Shown in pieces: positions 1 through 11,770 of a stretch of 64,000 bases of DNA (within the stretch, counting starts at the first letter, position 1; each line of letters opens with the position of its first letter). The position numbers were made by a program, and so were the translations under genes. The notes under the pieces were generated by a model. That model was given only the letters and a program-made list of their open reading frames with translations. It was not told the DNA's origin and ran no database searches. Origin of the DNA: Mermis nigrescens (lineage: Eukaryota > Nematoda > Enoplea > Mermithida > Mermithidae); the NCBI GenBank assembly GCA_036768485.1, contig JAVLUZ010000228.1:434001-498000 (forward strand), written 5' to 3'.

Positions 1-162
1 ATGAACCAGAAACCTAATGTGATACGCCAGTTTGTTTGCACTCAACAGTGGTGTAAAGTGGTTTACACCTGTAGAGATCCCTCTACACGCCGTTTCGCCG
101 CGTTGGATCAACGCGAATTTCCGTTTGTTTTGCGTTACAATATACCTACACATCCACGACTG
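1..162 (-). repeat. Fragment of the GTGTAAA repeat family, reverse orientation
   Basis: The reverse complement resembles the stretch around 15830-15910, sharing the segments that read GTGTAAACCACTTTACA and the following CGCC-rich part. It flanks the outer end of the 12.5-kb inverted composite. The open frames here overlap one another and lie inside repeat sequence, so I do not call a gene. Confidence 0.55.
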
Positions 163-902
163 TTGCCCCAGATGTACATTCTTGTGCTCAATTTCCATAC
201 GCACGTACACAACCGTTAAGCACAACGCTTAAGTGAGTCGCCCGGGACCACCTTCCCCTAAAAATTATCATATTTTTCATTCCTTTACCACACATATTTT
301 CAATCAAAATCCGGGATAGGAAAATGGGCACTCGGGCTAATTGTGACTTGAGTACGAATTGGTATGTGTGTTATCATATCTTACATGTGTTAAAAGATCA
401 TATGTGTGTGTCTCATATTTGTGCCTGTCTCGTTTGTACGTACCTTTACCGTAAGCTTTTGTCCATAGGCCTATTGTCGTATTTGTAGATCCATTTCATA
501 TCTCTTTGTTTGTGTTGTTACGCCTCTTTTTCCGCGTTAGTTAAAAGTGCGTGCGAGCGTAATTTTGACGGCACTTTAGGATTTTTCATTTTACAATTAG
601 TTTTTGAGTCTGAGAGCCTCTCAATCAGCTTCCGCGCTGAGGGTGTGTTTTTCTTTTCGTTGCCATACGTGAGCAGACTCCGTACGTGCCTTTTTATCTG
701 CTTAGCTGCAGAACTCATCTTTAGTTTTCCAGCATAGTGTGCACGCTTCTTTTCGCCGTACGCTTTATTTTTAATCATTCGTGTTTGTGCCAATTGGCAT
801 CAGTTGTATGCCTTTGGCAGGGCTTTGTTACCTTGTTTAATAACATTGTTTGATTTTACCTGATTAGCGTAACACGTCAGTTGGCAGCATGTATCCTCCA
901 TG
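163..902 (-). repeat. Left outer inverted arm
   Basis: The reverse complement aligns with 11771-12675. A short frame at 518-793 (minus) recurs in the right arm at 11853-12047 (plus), with the same first 23 codons (starting MAQTRMIKNKAYGEKK). The similarity follows from the DNA repeat and the C-terminal halves diverge by frameshift, so it is not independent evidence of a gene. It lacks the hAT MITE present in the right arm and so preserves that insertion's empty site near 445-452. Confidence 0.8.
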
Positions 903-1245
903 GTAAGCCGACACTAGAGCGCGCAACATTGGAGCGCCGACATTAGAGCGCCAACATTAGAGCGTGCGACATTAGAGCGCAGCGACATTAGAGCGCAGCG
1001 ACATTAGAGTGCAGCAACATTAGAGCGCGCGACATTGGAGCGCTGCGACAATAGAGCGGGCGACATTAGAGCGCGTGACATTAGAGCGCATCACGGTAGA
1101 GCACGCGACATTAGAGCAAGTGACAGTAGAGCGTGTGACATTAGAGCGCACAACATTGGAGCGCGCGACATTGGAGCGCAGCGACGTTAGAGCGCGCGAC
1201 AGTAGAGCGCGCGACATTAGAGCGCACGACATTAGAGCGCAGCCA
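903..1245 (+). repeat. Tandem array of ACATTAGAGCGC units (left terminus)
   Basis: About 22-25 imperfect units of 12-16 bp, such as GCGACATTAGAGCGC with GTGCGAC or GCAGCGAC spacers. Unit length varies, which argues against a coding or CRISPR array. Confidence 0.9.
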
Positions 1246-2384
1246 TAATAGATGTTTTTTTCACGTAACTTTACAAAACTTTTATGCTGATATATGAAAG
1301 AACTCGCCGGTTAAAACTCCACGGACAAAAGGAGCATGCCTTTGAAAAAAGTCCTACTGTATGTATCTTACACTCGAGACTATTTGCAACGATTTCTATA
1401 CTTTCCGATTCAGAATTGAATACGCTTTCTATTATAATGGGGGCAAAGTTAACTAACTACGCATGAATATCTCGGTATCAGGTAGTAATAAATGCAAGCG
1501 GTTTCTTTTGTTTTGTAAAGCAATAAATAGACTTTTGAATTCTTTCTTTACTTTCTGGTTGAGTTGAACACTGGTTGAAATAGTGGATGTACGAAAGAAA
1601 AAATTTTCCCTTCTTCACATACTTTTATAAAAAAGGACTAACTCTTGAAGCAATAGGTTTTCTGTAACGCCATTATACCCTCACAGATTACGGTATTCAT
1701 TTTCACAATTATTTTAAATTGTTCGCATTCACTGTAAGTTGTGCAAATCAAGCGTGAAATTTATTGCTGCTGTAAACAATCATTAAACTGCGGTAGATAA
1801 GCAAAAGATCAAAATTCGTGTAAACTTATCCTATATGATTAGTACATAATATGCAAAAAAACTTCAAAGTCACCAACCAAACAGATGTAGCCCATAATAA
1901 AGGGTTGACCAATAAGTTGTACTTAGACTGAATCACAGATGCCTCCTGAATAAAATGGTAATAATCTTATTACTCAATATGCGAAGACGAATTGTTATTT
2001 ATAAAAAAATACGAAAACCGGAAGAAATTGAAGAAAACAGCATCACAACATTAAAGTTTATGGTCTGAAGAAGTGTATGAGATTCGTGATCAAATTTTTT
2101 CCAGACATTGTCTCTTAAATAGTAAATAATACCTGTCGATAAATAAAACCATCATGAGTTAGCTTTAGTTTCCTCTTTCGTGATTGCACAAATATATCAT
2201 TCATTTTTAAAGGATCAAAGTTATAAAAAACAGTTACCTGTCACTTTTTAACCAAACAAGAAATATAACTGATTTTCGTTATGTATGCTAGGTATATTTT
2301 TGTAAACCAATTTTTAGAAACCAAAAGTTACAATTTTTTCGTGGGAAAGGAAGTCTATGTCTGCATCGATGCACCATTGTAACT

Positions 2385-2720
2385 GCACTTCAATGTCGGC
2401 GCTCTAATGTCGCGCGCTCTACTGTCGCGTGCTCTAATGTCGCGCGCTCTACTGTCGCGCGCTCTATTGTCGCTAGCGCTCTAATGTCGCTGGCGCTCTA
2501 ATGTCGCTAGCGCTTCTAATGTCGTGCGCTCTAATGTCGCGCGCTCTAATGTTGTGTGCTCTATTGTCGTTGCGCTCTAATGTCGCCATGCGTTGCGCTC
2601 TAATGTTGTTGCGCTCTAATGCTGTGCGTCTAATGTCAGCGCGCTCTAATGTCATCGCGCTCTAATGTCGGCGCTCTAATGTCGGCGCTCTAATGTTATG
2701 CGCTCTAATATCTGTATGCC
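2385..2720 (-). repeat. Inverted tandem array of the ACATTAGAGCGC unit (right terminus)
   Basis: Reads GCGCTCTAATGTCGC repeatedly, the reverse complement of the left array. Together with the left array it could form a long imperfect hairpin. Confidence 0.9.
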
Positions 2721-2730
2721 ATCCTCCATG

Positions 2731-3714
2731 CTGTCGCTTTTTAATTGCTTCATAATTTTTCTGTCCAAAAAATATTGTAAAAATCAATTATTTAATTAAC
2801 GATGCTGAGCTTGGTTGAATTTCCGTGCTGTTGAATTCTATCCTTTTGCTACACTATACTTAGGAACCCTCAGTATTTTCAAGCACCGGAATTCGGTCCA
2901 AAACGAGTTAAATAATAATCTTTTCGAGCCCTCAATTAGGTTTCCGCGGAACTTACTTTAATAAGGTACTTAATCTCAAAGTGGTTAAGTAAGTAAGTTT
3001 CACTATGTGCGTGCGTAGAGGGCCGGGCTACCTTGAACAGGCCCGGCCGCTTACCACCAAATTGCCGGCTGGTGATTGACATCCTAAAAAGGGCGAGAAC
3101 CCCTGTGTGAGCGCATAAGCTTGAGATTCGGGTTAAGTAAGCGAAGTGAACGTAGCTTGAGTCTACGTTTTCACATATGATATTTATTGGTCCTTGGGCC
3201 ATTGTGAAGACTTAATTTTTTCATAAATATTGATCGTAATATCAGAGTAATATGAGGATTACGAATCCGACTGAAATTTTCTTTGAACTCAGTGGTTGTG
3301 TAAAGTTTACACTGCATATTAACAGTTGTTCTAGAGCCTTGCGGAAACTTATTTCTTTCAAAATGTTCTACGTAAAATCAGAATTGGGAATCTGACTGTT
3401 AGTTTTCTCTACATCTAGTAGTTGTGTAAAGTTTGCACTAATCGTTTGTTGTTAAAATGTAGTTTATACTACAAATATATTTTACTTCCAAATCTGATCG
3501 TTAGTGTTCCTTACACTTGATATTTGCGTAAAGTTAATGCTGAAAAACTTTGATCTCTCAAAATAATGTAAGGTTGTCTGGTTTGAAAAGGATAATGCTG
3601 ATGTTAAGAACAATATTGTTTTCCGCGTTCTTGGACTGCTGTCATTATTGTGGCATGTTACTGTATGTGTTTACTGACAGATGTACCCAAATCATGCCAA
3701 TTAAAAGTAGGGTG
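2731..3714 (-). repeat. Left inner inverted arm
   Basis: The reverse complement aligns with about 9894-10891. It contains several GTAAAGTTTACAC-type motifs and a frame (2936-3202 minus) mirrored at 10400-10669 plus; the two share most residues because the DNA is duplicated. Related sequence recurs inverted at 4916-5420. Confidence 0.8.
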
Positions 3715-4485
3715 CTAGCAAAGAAAAATGCTCCGATGGAACAAAAAAGATGGATATACTTGGAATTGTGGATTTTTAAGGATGTAAAAGGAGGGGACTA
3801 GGAAAAATCTACCTAAAGTCGCAAAATCTGCTAAAAATCAGACTTTCTCTGAGCAACGCAAAAATCGAAGTATATTTTGCGGCCAACAGATTAAAAATAA
3901 ATAATAAACCATAACAATGACCGAAAAAGCAGCACGTTAGCTATGCAGTAGCTATGGGAAATGATATTGAGTAAACTAACTGTCTTTCTAAGCCAATTGA
4001 ATGAAATAGCAAACATCGAAGACAATTAGAGACATGGTTGGTTTAAAACAGTAGGAAACGCGTAAGTTGACTTGGAACAGACTAAATGTAGATACACTAG
4101 CATGTTCGTAACGATTGTGTGCACTAATCAATCGGCCCCTGCTTTGCTTGCTATAATGCTCAAAACAAAATAGAACAACTTTAAATACAATACCACTCAG
4201 TTTTCTATCAATCAGGTGCAATGCCAGCAATTTAAAAAAGTAATTTTGATAGATTTCGTTCATACACTCTAATCTGAAACTTCGAACATTATTTAAAAAA
4301 GACACTGTTTTAGAGGCCGCAGAATATACTTCGATTTTTAGCGCTGCTTAGAGAAAGTCTGATTTTTAGCAGATTTTGCGACTTTAGGTAGATTTTTCCT
4401 AGTCCCCTCCTTTTACATCCTTAATAATCCACAATTCCAAGTATATTCATCTTTTTTGTTCCATCGGAGCATTTTTCTTTGCTAG
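3715..4485. mobile_element. Palindromic MITE-like element, copy 1
   Basis: 771 bp bounded by CTAGCAAAGAAAAATGCTCC and its reverse complement. The terminal inverted repeats are about 175-180 bp long (3715-3895 and 4312-4485). The middle is AT-rich and has no convincing gene. Copy 2 at 9110-9893 has the same orientation internally, even though the surrounding arms are inverted. No clear target duplication; a TA duplication is possible in copy 2. Confidence 0.75.
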
Positions 4486-4915
4486 TATAGGTATGCTTGC
4501 ATGCTTACAACGATTTGCTGCACTAACCCATTGACGCCAGGTCTGCTAGCAGTAATGCTCATCATAACAAAGTAAAGCACCTTTAAATACAATTGCAATT
4601 AGTTTTCTATCAATCACGCTACGGAGCAAGTCAGCGTCGCAACTTGCAAGCAATTTGCAATGAGTATACATTTTAGATTATGTTTGCACACTCTTATATG
4701 AAGCAATGAAAATTATTTAAAGAAGGTTACAGTTCTTCAGAGGCCGCAGGTTATACTTCGATTTTTAGCGTTGCTTAGAGAAAGTCTGATTTTAAACAGA
4801 TATACCAACTTTATACATAGGTAGCTTTTTCCTAGTTCCCTCCTTTTAATTCCTTATCAATCCGTGATCCCAAGTATACTCGTCTTTTTTGGTTCCATTG
4901 AGGCATTATTTGCTA
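4486..4915. mobile_element. Partial third copy of the palindromic MITE-like element
   Basis: Right half only: internal sequence like that at 4090-4485, then the right terminal repeat ending in TTTGCTAG. It is more diverged than the other two copies and directly abuts copy 1, so its left half is missing. Confidence 0.7.
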
Positions 4916-5420
4916 GTACCCTACTCTTAATTAGCATCATTAGAGTAAGTCAGTCAGTAAACACATACGGTAACATGCCACATTAATGACAGCACTTCAT
5001 GAACGCGGAAAACAATATTGTTCTAAACATCAGCATTATTTTTTTTAAATAAGACAACCGTACCTTACTTAAACAGATCAAATCTTTTCAGCATAGACTT
5101 TACACAAATGCTGGGTGTAAAGAAAACAAACAGTCAGATTCGTAATCCTGACCTTTCAAAACATATTTTTAAAAAATTCACGTTTTGCAACACTGGAAGT
5201 GAAATAAATTTTTAGTGCAAAAGTAACACATTAACCGGGTTCAGAGAAAACTAACAGTCAGGTTCGTAATTCTTATGCTGCATAGGATATTTTGGAATAA
5301 TTAAGCTTCCGCGGGCTCTAGAACTAAAGTTAATTATCGGTATAAATGTTACACAACCAAATGAAAAGAAGATTTTAGTCGATTTATGGGAAAATTAAGT
5401 CTCCACAATGACCAGAAGAC
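4916..5420 (+). repeat. Additional inverted arm fragment
   Basis: The reverse complement resembles about 3200-3714, including the TTAATTAG and CAATATTGTTCT stretches and the repeated TCAGATTCGTAAT motif. Together with 2731-3714 it flanks the palindromic elements, giving a palindrome inside the larger one. Confidence 0.65.
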
Positions 5421-6665
5421 AAATAATTATCGGATGTAAACGCCGTTACACCACTGTTTGAAGGTAAATAAACGCGCTCACCTCGCGTATCACGTCTGAT
5501 TACTGGAACATTTTTAGACTCGAGACCATGTCCAGACTCATAATTGTAGAAGTTAGGGGGAAAAACGAGGCAGAAACACGTTTAACGCCCCCTAATTGAG
5601 GACTTTACACTCCCAAAAACCTAAATATTGATGTAAATGAACGTAATTCTCTGTAACGTGTAAGTCTTAGAAAGTACTTTATATCATTCTATTCGACTTA
5701 TCCCGACTTCTAAGCGGAGAAAGTGGTGAATAAAAAAGGGACAAAAATGTATTTTGCCACCATCCACCAAATTGAAAGCTTTAAAAATGTGAATCTAACT
5801 CCCTAATGAGTGTAAGGAAATTCGGTTTAGGCTAGTTTATAGCATTTAAATTGTAGTGTGTTTGTACATAAAAAACTTATATTCCGCGAAATATTTGAGA
5901 TATTTACCAATCAAAAAAGGAAAGGAAACGTGTTTTCTTGCCCCATGTTGCACCCCTGATTTCGGACTTTAAACCTTCATGAATAACTCAAAATTGAGTT
6001 TTTCAAACGCGGTTTGCTGCGACGTGTAGTCCTATTTTTATTTTATTCAATTTATCTCGACTTATAATCGCAGAAGTTGGCGGAGAAACCTTATACGAAA
6101 CCTGTTTTTTACACCATTTATTAGATTGTACAGTTTAAGCCCCTAGATCTAAATCCTCATTGAGTTTAAAAAAATTCGCAAATAAACGGAATGTAGCGTT
6201 TGGGGTCAAGTACATTTCTATAAGAAAAAGTTTTTGGACTCATAACCGGATTTGTTAGCAGAAAGAAGTAAATTATGCAACCAAAATCTGTCTTTACACT
6301 AACAGACTTTTACACTCTTTACACTCCTCGAGAACCGAAGCGAAATTCAAAGAAAATTTTGTCATCTAGAGAATTTCATCCTCTACAATTCTATACCCTT
6401 TAATTGTATGGGGCACTTATGCTGAGTTGTGTACAAGCTCCCGTCACAGATCTGTATGTTATAACTTCATGCCATAACTTTACAGACCCATTACAAACTT
6501 AGTATTATGCGCAAAGTAAAAAATGTACATCCGGATATTCTATTTTCTATCCACTGAAAAAACTTACCTCATGAAAATGTCCAAGTGTTGCTAAAGGAGG
6601 CCCTCATATGTTGGGGTACCCAAGTATATTATATGTACATACGCGCGAACGCGCTACCTATGATT
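5421..6665 (+). repeat. GTGTAAA repeat family, central copy
   Basis: Resembles 13085-13560 and 16240-16760, including the CCGCGAAATATTTGA block and the GCGGTTTGCTGCGACGTGTAG block. It ends near 6660 with AAGTATATTATATGTA and a CGCGC hairpin-like stretch, equivalent to the ends near 14745 and 17575. All frames are short. From 6666 to 7016 I see nothing recognisable. Confidence 0.65.
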
Positions 6666-7385
6666 GTACAAGTCACAGGACAACGCAAACTAAATAGAAA
6701 AACGAGCAGAAAAATGCCATTATGAGTAGAGATAAAGAGGGAATGGACCTAAGCAGATTCAATGCAGCTGATAGCCGATTGTACGAAATTGTTGGCGATG
6801 TTTGCATTGACGACACTCAAAGTGACTACAAAGGGTGCTTCACATGGTTCGTACTTACATAGTGTAATGAAAACTAATCTGTCATAGCACACTATATAAC
6901 TTAATATCTTATGAATAATATCACATTATGATATGATATAATAATAATACAGAGCTGGCTTATCACCCAGTAACTCAAGCACACGCTATAGCACAGTTTT
7001 CTTATGTAAACATTAAGGCCCATATGCACAAAGGCAGATAAATTTAATCGGCGATTAAGGCTAATCGTAGATTAATCAATCGGAGATTAACGACCGATTA
7101 AAATCCGTATGCACAAACGCCGATTAAAGGCCGATTGACTAATCGCAGATTAAATTTTTATTCGTCAATTAAACGCCGATTAACAACAATTTTGATTGGA
7201 ATTTCGGGTACTGGACAAGTCCAGTAGGTAGAAAAACGAGTACCTATTTTTCTGTTTGAATCGGTTATTTTTTGGCATGCCTGGACAGGATTGATAAAAG
7301 CACAAAAGTAAAAACAGGTTGGGTGGGAAGCTGTGGTTTTGAAATATTTTGTCATACCTGGTCGCATTTATTGAAACTGCAAAAA

Positions 7386-7606
7386 ATGGACATCAGTAAT
7401 AAACTTCGTGAAAGAATGCAAAATTTTGACAACGAAGAAGTCGAATTTCTCTTTGAATGCGTTTCCGAAAAAGCTGAAACTATCGAAAATAAAAAAACGG
7501 ATTCAAAAACGGCGACTGCTAAAAGCAAGGCGTGAGGTGCTATCGCAGCAAAGATCAATTGGCCAATAAATGGAAAAATACAAAAGCGGTAATTAATCAG
7601 CATGTT
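7386..7606 (+). pseudogene. Myb/SANT-like accessory protein remnant of Harbinger
   Basis: The frame starting MDISNKLRERMQNFDNEEVE contains the pattern common to the Myb/SANT-like partners of Harbinger transposases: an EEVEFLFECV helix, then ENKKTDSKTATAKSKA. A TGA stop follows at 7533-7535, where the family normally has a Trp codon. The continuation, RSKDQLANKWKNTKA (third helix), lies in another frame from about 7544, so there is a nonsense mutation plus a frameshift or deletion. In the family this protein binds element DNA and helps the transposase into the nucleus. This copy is broken. Confidence 0.7.
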
Positions 7607-7777
7607 GCATATTTTGAAACGTATTGTTTAACTTTGGTGGCAAATGAAAAGAGAGGTCAAAGCTTTTTGAATAAATTTGCAAATTTGAATTTTTCTCAAG
7701 AGACAAAGTGTGCAAATGAGGTCTACTTGATGAATCAATGGCATGGCACCCCACCCTTGATTGTTTTATACTGAGAA

Positions 7778-8284
7778 TTAATTAAAATGATCGTGAATAA
7801 TAGTTTGTCTTTTTGCTGAGCCTTGTATATTGTCGTTTCCGTGGAACTGATCCTGCTCTTCATCATCTTGGTCAATTTCCACGTCGTCATCAATTTCATC
7901 ATTCCTCATTTTTGCGAAGTTGTATAAGACAACACATGCAACTATTACGGCCGCGCATTTTTCTGGCTATCATTCTTACACCAATTTGTGACATGCTTGT
8001 TCATGGTTCATTTGTATGTTTTACATAATTAAGCTGAATTTTGTACCTGTGAAGCTGGCGGCACAGCATGACTTCGATTTGTTTGTTTTAGGTAGTTTTC
8101 AAGTAAATTGATTAATTTTTTAGCGCTGTTTTTGTTTAATTTGTATCGTGACCAAAATTTATCATCAGCGTAACTTTCCAGCGGATTCGATCGAAAAATA
8201 AAAAAATACCCTCCTTGGAATCACGTTTTCCAAATTTTCATCATCATTTTCGTCCAGTTCGTCAAGAAAGTTAAGAACGTCCAT
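7778..8284 (-). pseudogene. HARBI1-like transposase, internally deleted
   Basis: The likely start is the ATG at 8282-8284, followed by an acidic N-terminus. After a frameshift near 8195 comes YADDKFWSRYKLNKNSAKK and the adjoining LLENYLKQTNRSHAVPP, matching the N-terminal helical region of HARBI1-type transposases. The frame then stops near 8030, and the next recognisable part is the C-terminus (7966 down to the stop at 7778-7780): AAVIVACVVLYNFAK, an acidic stretch, and a terminal SAKRQTIIHDHF. The DDE catalytic core between these parts is missing. The protein cannot be active, but the termini could still serve as substrate for an active relative. Confidence 0.75.
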
Positions 8285-8498
8285 AATCGAAGAAAACAGA
8301 AACCAACTGGCTCACAAAACAAAGGAAACTAACACTAATCGGCGTTTAAACCTGGGGAGGGGTAGGATTAAAAGCTCCGATTAACCGAATCGCCGATTAT
8401 CACTAATCGGCCTTTGTGCATACTGATAAATTTAATCGGAGATTAAAGTTGTAGTTTAATCTCCGATTAGCGCTAATCGGCCTTTGTGCATACGGGCC

Positions 8499-9109
8499 TA
8501 AGCGATAAAACTATTTGCTCTTGAAAACTAGAAAAGTTATTTTGAGCGGCAGCCGCAGATCAAAAACTGGCGCCAAGTTAGCGCCCTTTATCTCAAAATT
8601 AGACTCGCTCACACTTATCCACTCCAATTCCTGGAAAATGTACCATTCACGTGAAAAATGACCGTCGATTCTAAAATAGACAGCACTCATTTTAAGCAGT
8701 TCTTAAATCCAGCAAACTGCAGTCCACGCGAATACCCCGTGTTTTAGCTTAGTAATGAATAACACAAAATAAAACGGTAGCTCAACACTAAGTGACCGTA
8801 GAAATGTGCAACCAACGCTAACTAGCTCGCACGACTCCATCTGCCCCTGAGAAATACAGACCGTACCCCATGAATTAAAAAAAGTATAAAAGCCCCCGGT
8901 TGGTCCCCCAACTCACATTCCGTCCTATTACCTATAAATTGATTTATCGTCCGTCCGTCGTATCTTTGTTTCAACAAATTCATCATAACGTCGTTTTTAA
9001 TATAACCTCTCTGTAGTCACTGGAGTAATATGTAGCATCCACCGTCCACAACAGTCTATATGTAACTACGACAGTTACACCATACAAAGAGTATTCGAAC
9101 ATTTTATTA
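8499..9109 (+). other. Intergenic segment with a possible LTR or core promoter
   Basis: No gene is visible. A TATAAAAG box at 8885-8892 is followed about 27 bases later by CTCACATTCC, a plausible initiator. The stretch then runs to TGTAACTACGACAGTTACA near 9060. It may be part of a decayed solo LTR, but I could not define its ends. Confidence 0.3.
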
Positions 9110-9893
9110 CTAGCAAAGAAAAATGCTCTGATGGAACAAAAAAGATGAATATACTTGGAATTGTGGATTATTAAGGATGTAAAAGGAGGGGACTAGGAAA
9201 AATCTACCTAAAGTCGCGAAATCTGCTAAAAATCACACTTTCTCTAAGCAACGCAAAAAATCGAAGTATATTCTGCGGTCAACACAGTAGAATAAATATA
9301 TAACCATAAAAATGATTGAAAAAGCAGCACGTTAGCTATGCTGCAGCTATGGGAAATGATATCGAGTAACAGTCTTTCTAAGCCAATTGAATGAAATAGC
9401 AAACATCGATGCATCCAAAACAATTGCAAGAATTGTTGGTTCAAAACAGGAAACGCGTGAGTTGACTTGAAACAGACTAAATGTAGGTACACTAGCATGC
9501 CCGTAACGATTGTGTGCACTAATCAATCGGCCCCTGCTTTGCTTGCTATAATGCTCATAGCAAAATAAAACAACTTTAAATACAATACCACTAAGTTTTC
9601 TTTCAATCAGGATACGAAGCTAGTCAGTGTTGCTACTTGCCAGCAATTAAAAAAAAGGAAACATTATAGATTTCTTTTATTATCTGAAATTTTGAAAATT
9701 ATTTTAAAAAACACTTTTTAGAGGCCGCAGAATATACTTCGATTTTTTGCGTTGCTTAGAGAAAGTGTGATTTTTAGCAGATTTTGCGACTTTAGGTAGA
9801 TTTTTCCTAGTCCCCTCCTTTTACATCCTTAATAATCCACAATTCCAAGTATATTCATCTTTTTTGTTCCATCGGAGCATTTTTCTTTGCTAG
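9110..9893. mobile_element. Palindromic MITE-like element, copy 2
   Basis: 784 bp with the same CTAGCAAAG ends and about 175-bp inverted repeats as copy 1 (3715-4485), to which it is closely similar in the same orientation. Possible TA duplication at its edges. No coding potential beyond short frames. Confidence 0.75.
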
Positions 9894-10891
9894 TACCCCG
9901 CTTTTAATTAGTATGATTTGAGTACATCAGTCAGTAAACACATACAGTAACATGCCATTATAATGGCAGCAGTCCGAGAACACGGAAAGCAATACTGTTC
10001 TTAACATCAGCATTATCCTTCTCAAACAAGACAACCTTACATTATTTTAACAGATCAAAGTTTTTCAGCATTAACTTTACGCAAATTTCAAGTGTAAGGA
10101 ACACTAACGCTCAGATTTGGAAGTAAAATAAATTTGTAGTATAAACTACATTTTAACAACAAATGATTAGTGCAAATTTGACACAACTACTAGGTGTAGA
10201 GAAAACTAATAGTCAGATTCTCAATTCTGATTTTACGTGGAACATTTTGAAAAAATTAAGCTTCCGCAAGGCTCTAGAACAAGAGTTGAGTTAATAGGCA
10301 GTGTAAACTTTACACAACCACAGAGTTTAAAGAAAATTTCAGTCGGATTCGTTATTCTGATAATACGAACAAAATTTATGAAAAAATCAAGTCTCCACAA
10401 TGGCCCAAGGACAAATAAATATCAGATGTGTTAACGTAGACTCAAACTACGTTCACTTCGCTTACTTAACCCGAATCTCAAGCTTATGCGCTCACACGGG
10501 GGTTCTCGCCCTTTTTAGGAGGTCGATCACCAGCCGGCGATTTGGGGGTAAGCGGCCCGGCCTATTCAAGGTAGCCCGTCCCTCTACGCACGCACCTAGT
10601 GAAACTTACTTACTTAACCCCTTTGAGATTAAGTACCTAATTAAAGTAAGTTCCCGGAAAAGTAATTGAGGGCTCAAAAAAATTATTATCTAACTTGTTT
10701 TGGACCGAATTCCGGTGCTTGAAAATATTAAGGGTTCCTAAGTATAGTGTAGCACAAGGACTGAATTCAACAGCACGGAAATTCAACCGAGCCCAGCATC
10801 GTTAATTAAAGAATTAATTTTTACAATATTTTTTGGACAGAAAAATTATGAAGCAATTAAAAAGCGACAGCATGGAGGATACATGCTGCTG
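9894..10891 (+). repeat. Right inner inverted arm
   Basis: Reverse complement of about 2731-3714. The 10-bp CATGGAGGAT at 10871-10880 is the uninterrupted target of the foldback insertion in the left arm. Contains GTAAACTTTACAC at 10307 and the recurrent TCAGATTC motif. Confidence 0.8.
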
Positions 10892-10900
10892 ACCGTCGTG

Positions 10901-11761
10901 GGAGTAACTTAAGAATATGGTACTTTCTGAATACTAACAAATAAACTTCAGAAGAGCGGATTTTTTTGCTCAGTACTTAGAACATGTTGAAAGAAAGCGC
11001 GGAAAAAAATTTCATCCGTCTATGATCAATATTACAAAAGCTATAGGTTTCTTTAATTAGCCTCTTCTCGACCTAAACAAGCATCTTATCGACCTAAGTA
11101 TTTGAAGATTCAAACAGCTGAATGCAGAATCACATGTAGAAACCCAATTTACGTCGACCCAAGCATCTATGCATCGACCTAAGCATCTATACATTGACCT
11201 AAGCATCTATACATCGACCTAAGCATCTATACATCGACCTAAGCATCTATACATCGATCTGAGCATCTATACATCGACCTAAGCATCAATACATCGACCT
11301 AAGCGGGAGCGACCTCGACCTAAGCAGCTTGAAACACCTTTTAGATATACTAAGCCTAAGCCTGAGTATAATAGAAGCAAAAACTTAGATTTTCGTATAT
11401 CTTATCGAGTAAAACCGAAAAAACATGCAAAAAATATGAAATTTTTTTTGTTTTTTTAAAATTTCAAACAGCTTTCCGCGCCTTTTTTCTTTTTTCTCCT
11501 TCATTGCTATGCTTCCTTCCGTTATTCCAGCCCGTATTATTTATTTCTGACAAATTTGTAAGTCCTTGGATCGAGTCGTTTAATCGTCCCACGCAACACT
11601 CAAATCGAGTTGCCTGCAACTTTGCAAGTATGGCTCAGATTTTCACCAAATTTTCTTTCCGCGCTTCAATTCATCATGTTCTATCATTTTGGCAAAAAAA
11701 TTTTGGCATTCCATATTCGTTTTGCACCTTTTCTGAAAGTACCATATTCTTAAGTTTAGCC
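10901..11761. mobile_element. 861-bp TIR element with internal GACCTAAGCATC array
   Basis: Terminal inverted repeats of about 30 bp contain ACTTAAGAATATGGTACTTTC. The 9-bp ACCGTCGTG is duplicated at 10892-10900 and 11762-11770, and the left arm of the composite lacks the insertion. Internally, about 11155-11330 holds some nine units of CGACCTAAGCATCTATACAT, followed by a CTAAGCCTAAGC block. Nine-bp duplications fit MULE-like or foldback elements. No transposase is visible. Confidence 0.8.
11155..11335 (+). repeat. Tandem repeat, 20-bp unit CGACCTAAGCATCTATACAT
   Basis: About nine near-identical 20-bp units, the last ones degenerate. The same unit occurs, reverse-complemented, at about 36475-36600 inside a different TIR element, and a few degenerate units occur at about 40490-40560. 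Confidence 0.9.
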
Positions 11762-11770
11762 ACCGTCGTG

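Larger units (their letters stand above)
903..2720. mobile_element. Foldback-type element with tandem-array inverted termini
   Basis: Both ends are arrays of a 12-16 bp unit around ACATTAGAGCGC, in opposite orientation (about 903-1245 and 2385-2720), separated by about 1.1 kb of AT-rich DNA. The 10-bp sequence ATCCTCCATG occurs directly at 893-902 and 2721-2730, while the right arm of the composite has a single uninterrupted copy (10871-10880, reverse complement). This marks an insertion with a 10-bp target duplication. Terminal inverted repeats built of short tandem units with 9-10 bp duplications are typical of foldback elements and also found among MULE-like elements. No transposase is visible inside; the short frames in the arrays are low-complexity translations. 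Confidence 0.8.
7017..8498 (-). mobile_element. PIF/Harbinger deletion derivative
   Basis: The termini are inverted repeats starting GGCCCRTATGCACAAAGGC, flanked by the 3-bp duplication TAA (7014-7016 and 8499-8501), as is typical of the PIF/Harbinger superfamily. Subterminal regions are dense in CGATTA/TAATCG motifs. Inside are remnants of both usual proteins: a Myb/SANT-like accessory protein on the plus strand and a HARBI1-like transposase on the minus strand whose catalytic middle has been deleted. The element is 1482 bp, well short of a typical autonomous copy. Confidence 0.9.

Noticed and set aside
518..793. Minus-strand frame starting MAQTRMIKNKAYGEKK, also found at 11853-12047
   Set aside because: It is repeated because the DNA arms are inverted duplicates; the C-terminal parts diverge by frameshift and no family is recognisable.
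1020..1232. Repetitive Ser/Arg-rich frame in the array region, and similar at 2473-2655
   Set aside because: Translation of a tandem array with variable unit length; not a gene.
903..1245. CRISPR-like array
   Set aside because: Units of 12-16 bp with no distinct spacers; eukaryotic context; it is the terminus of a foldback element.
2936..3202. Minus-strand frame MAQGPINIICENVDSS, mirrored at 10400-10669 plus
   Set aside because: Same reason: inverted DNA repeat. Two copies diverging without an outgroup cannot show protein-level selection.
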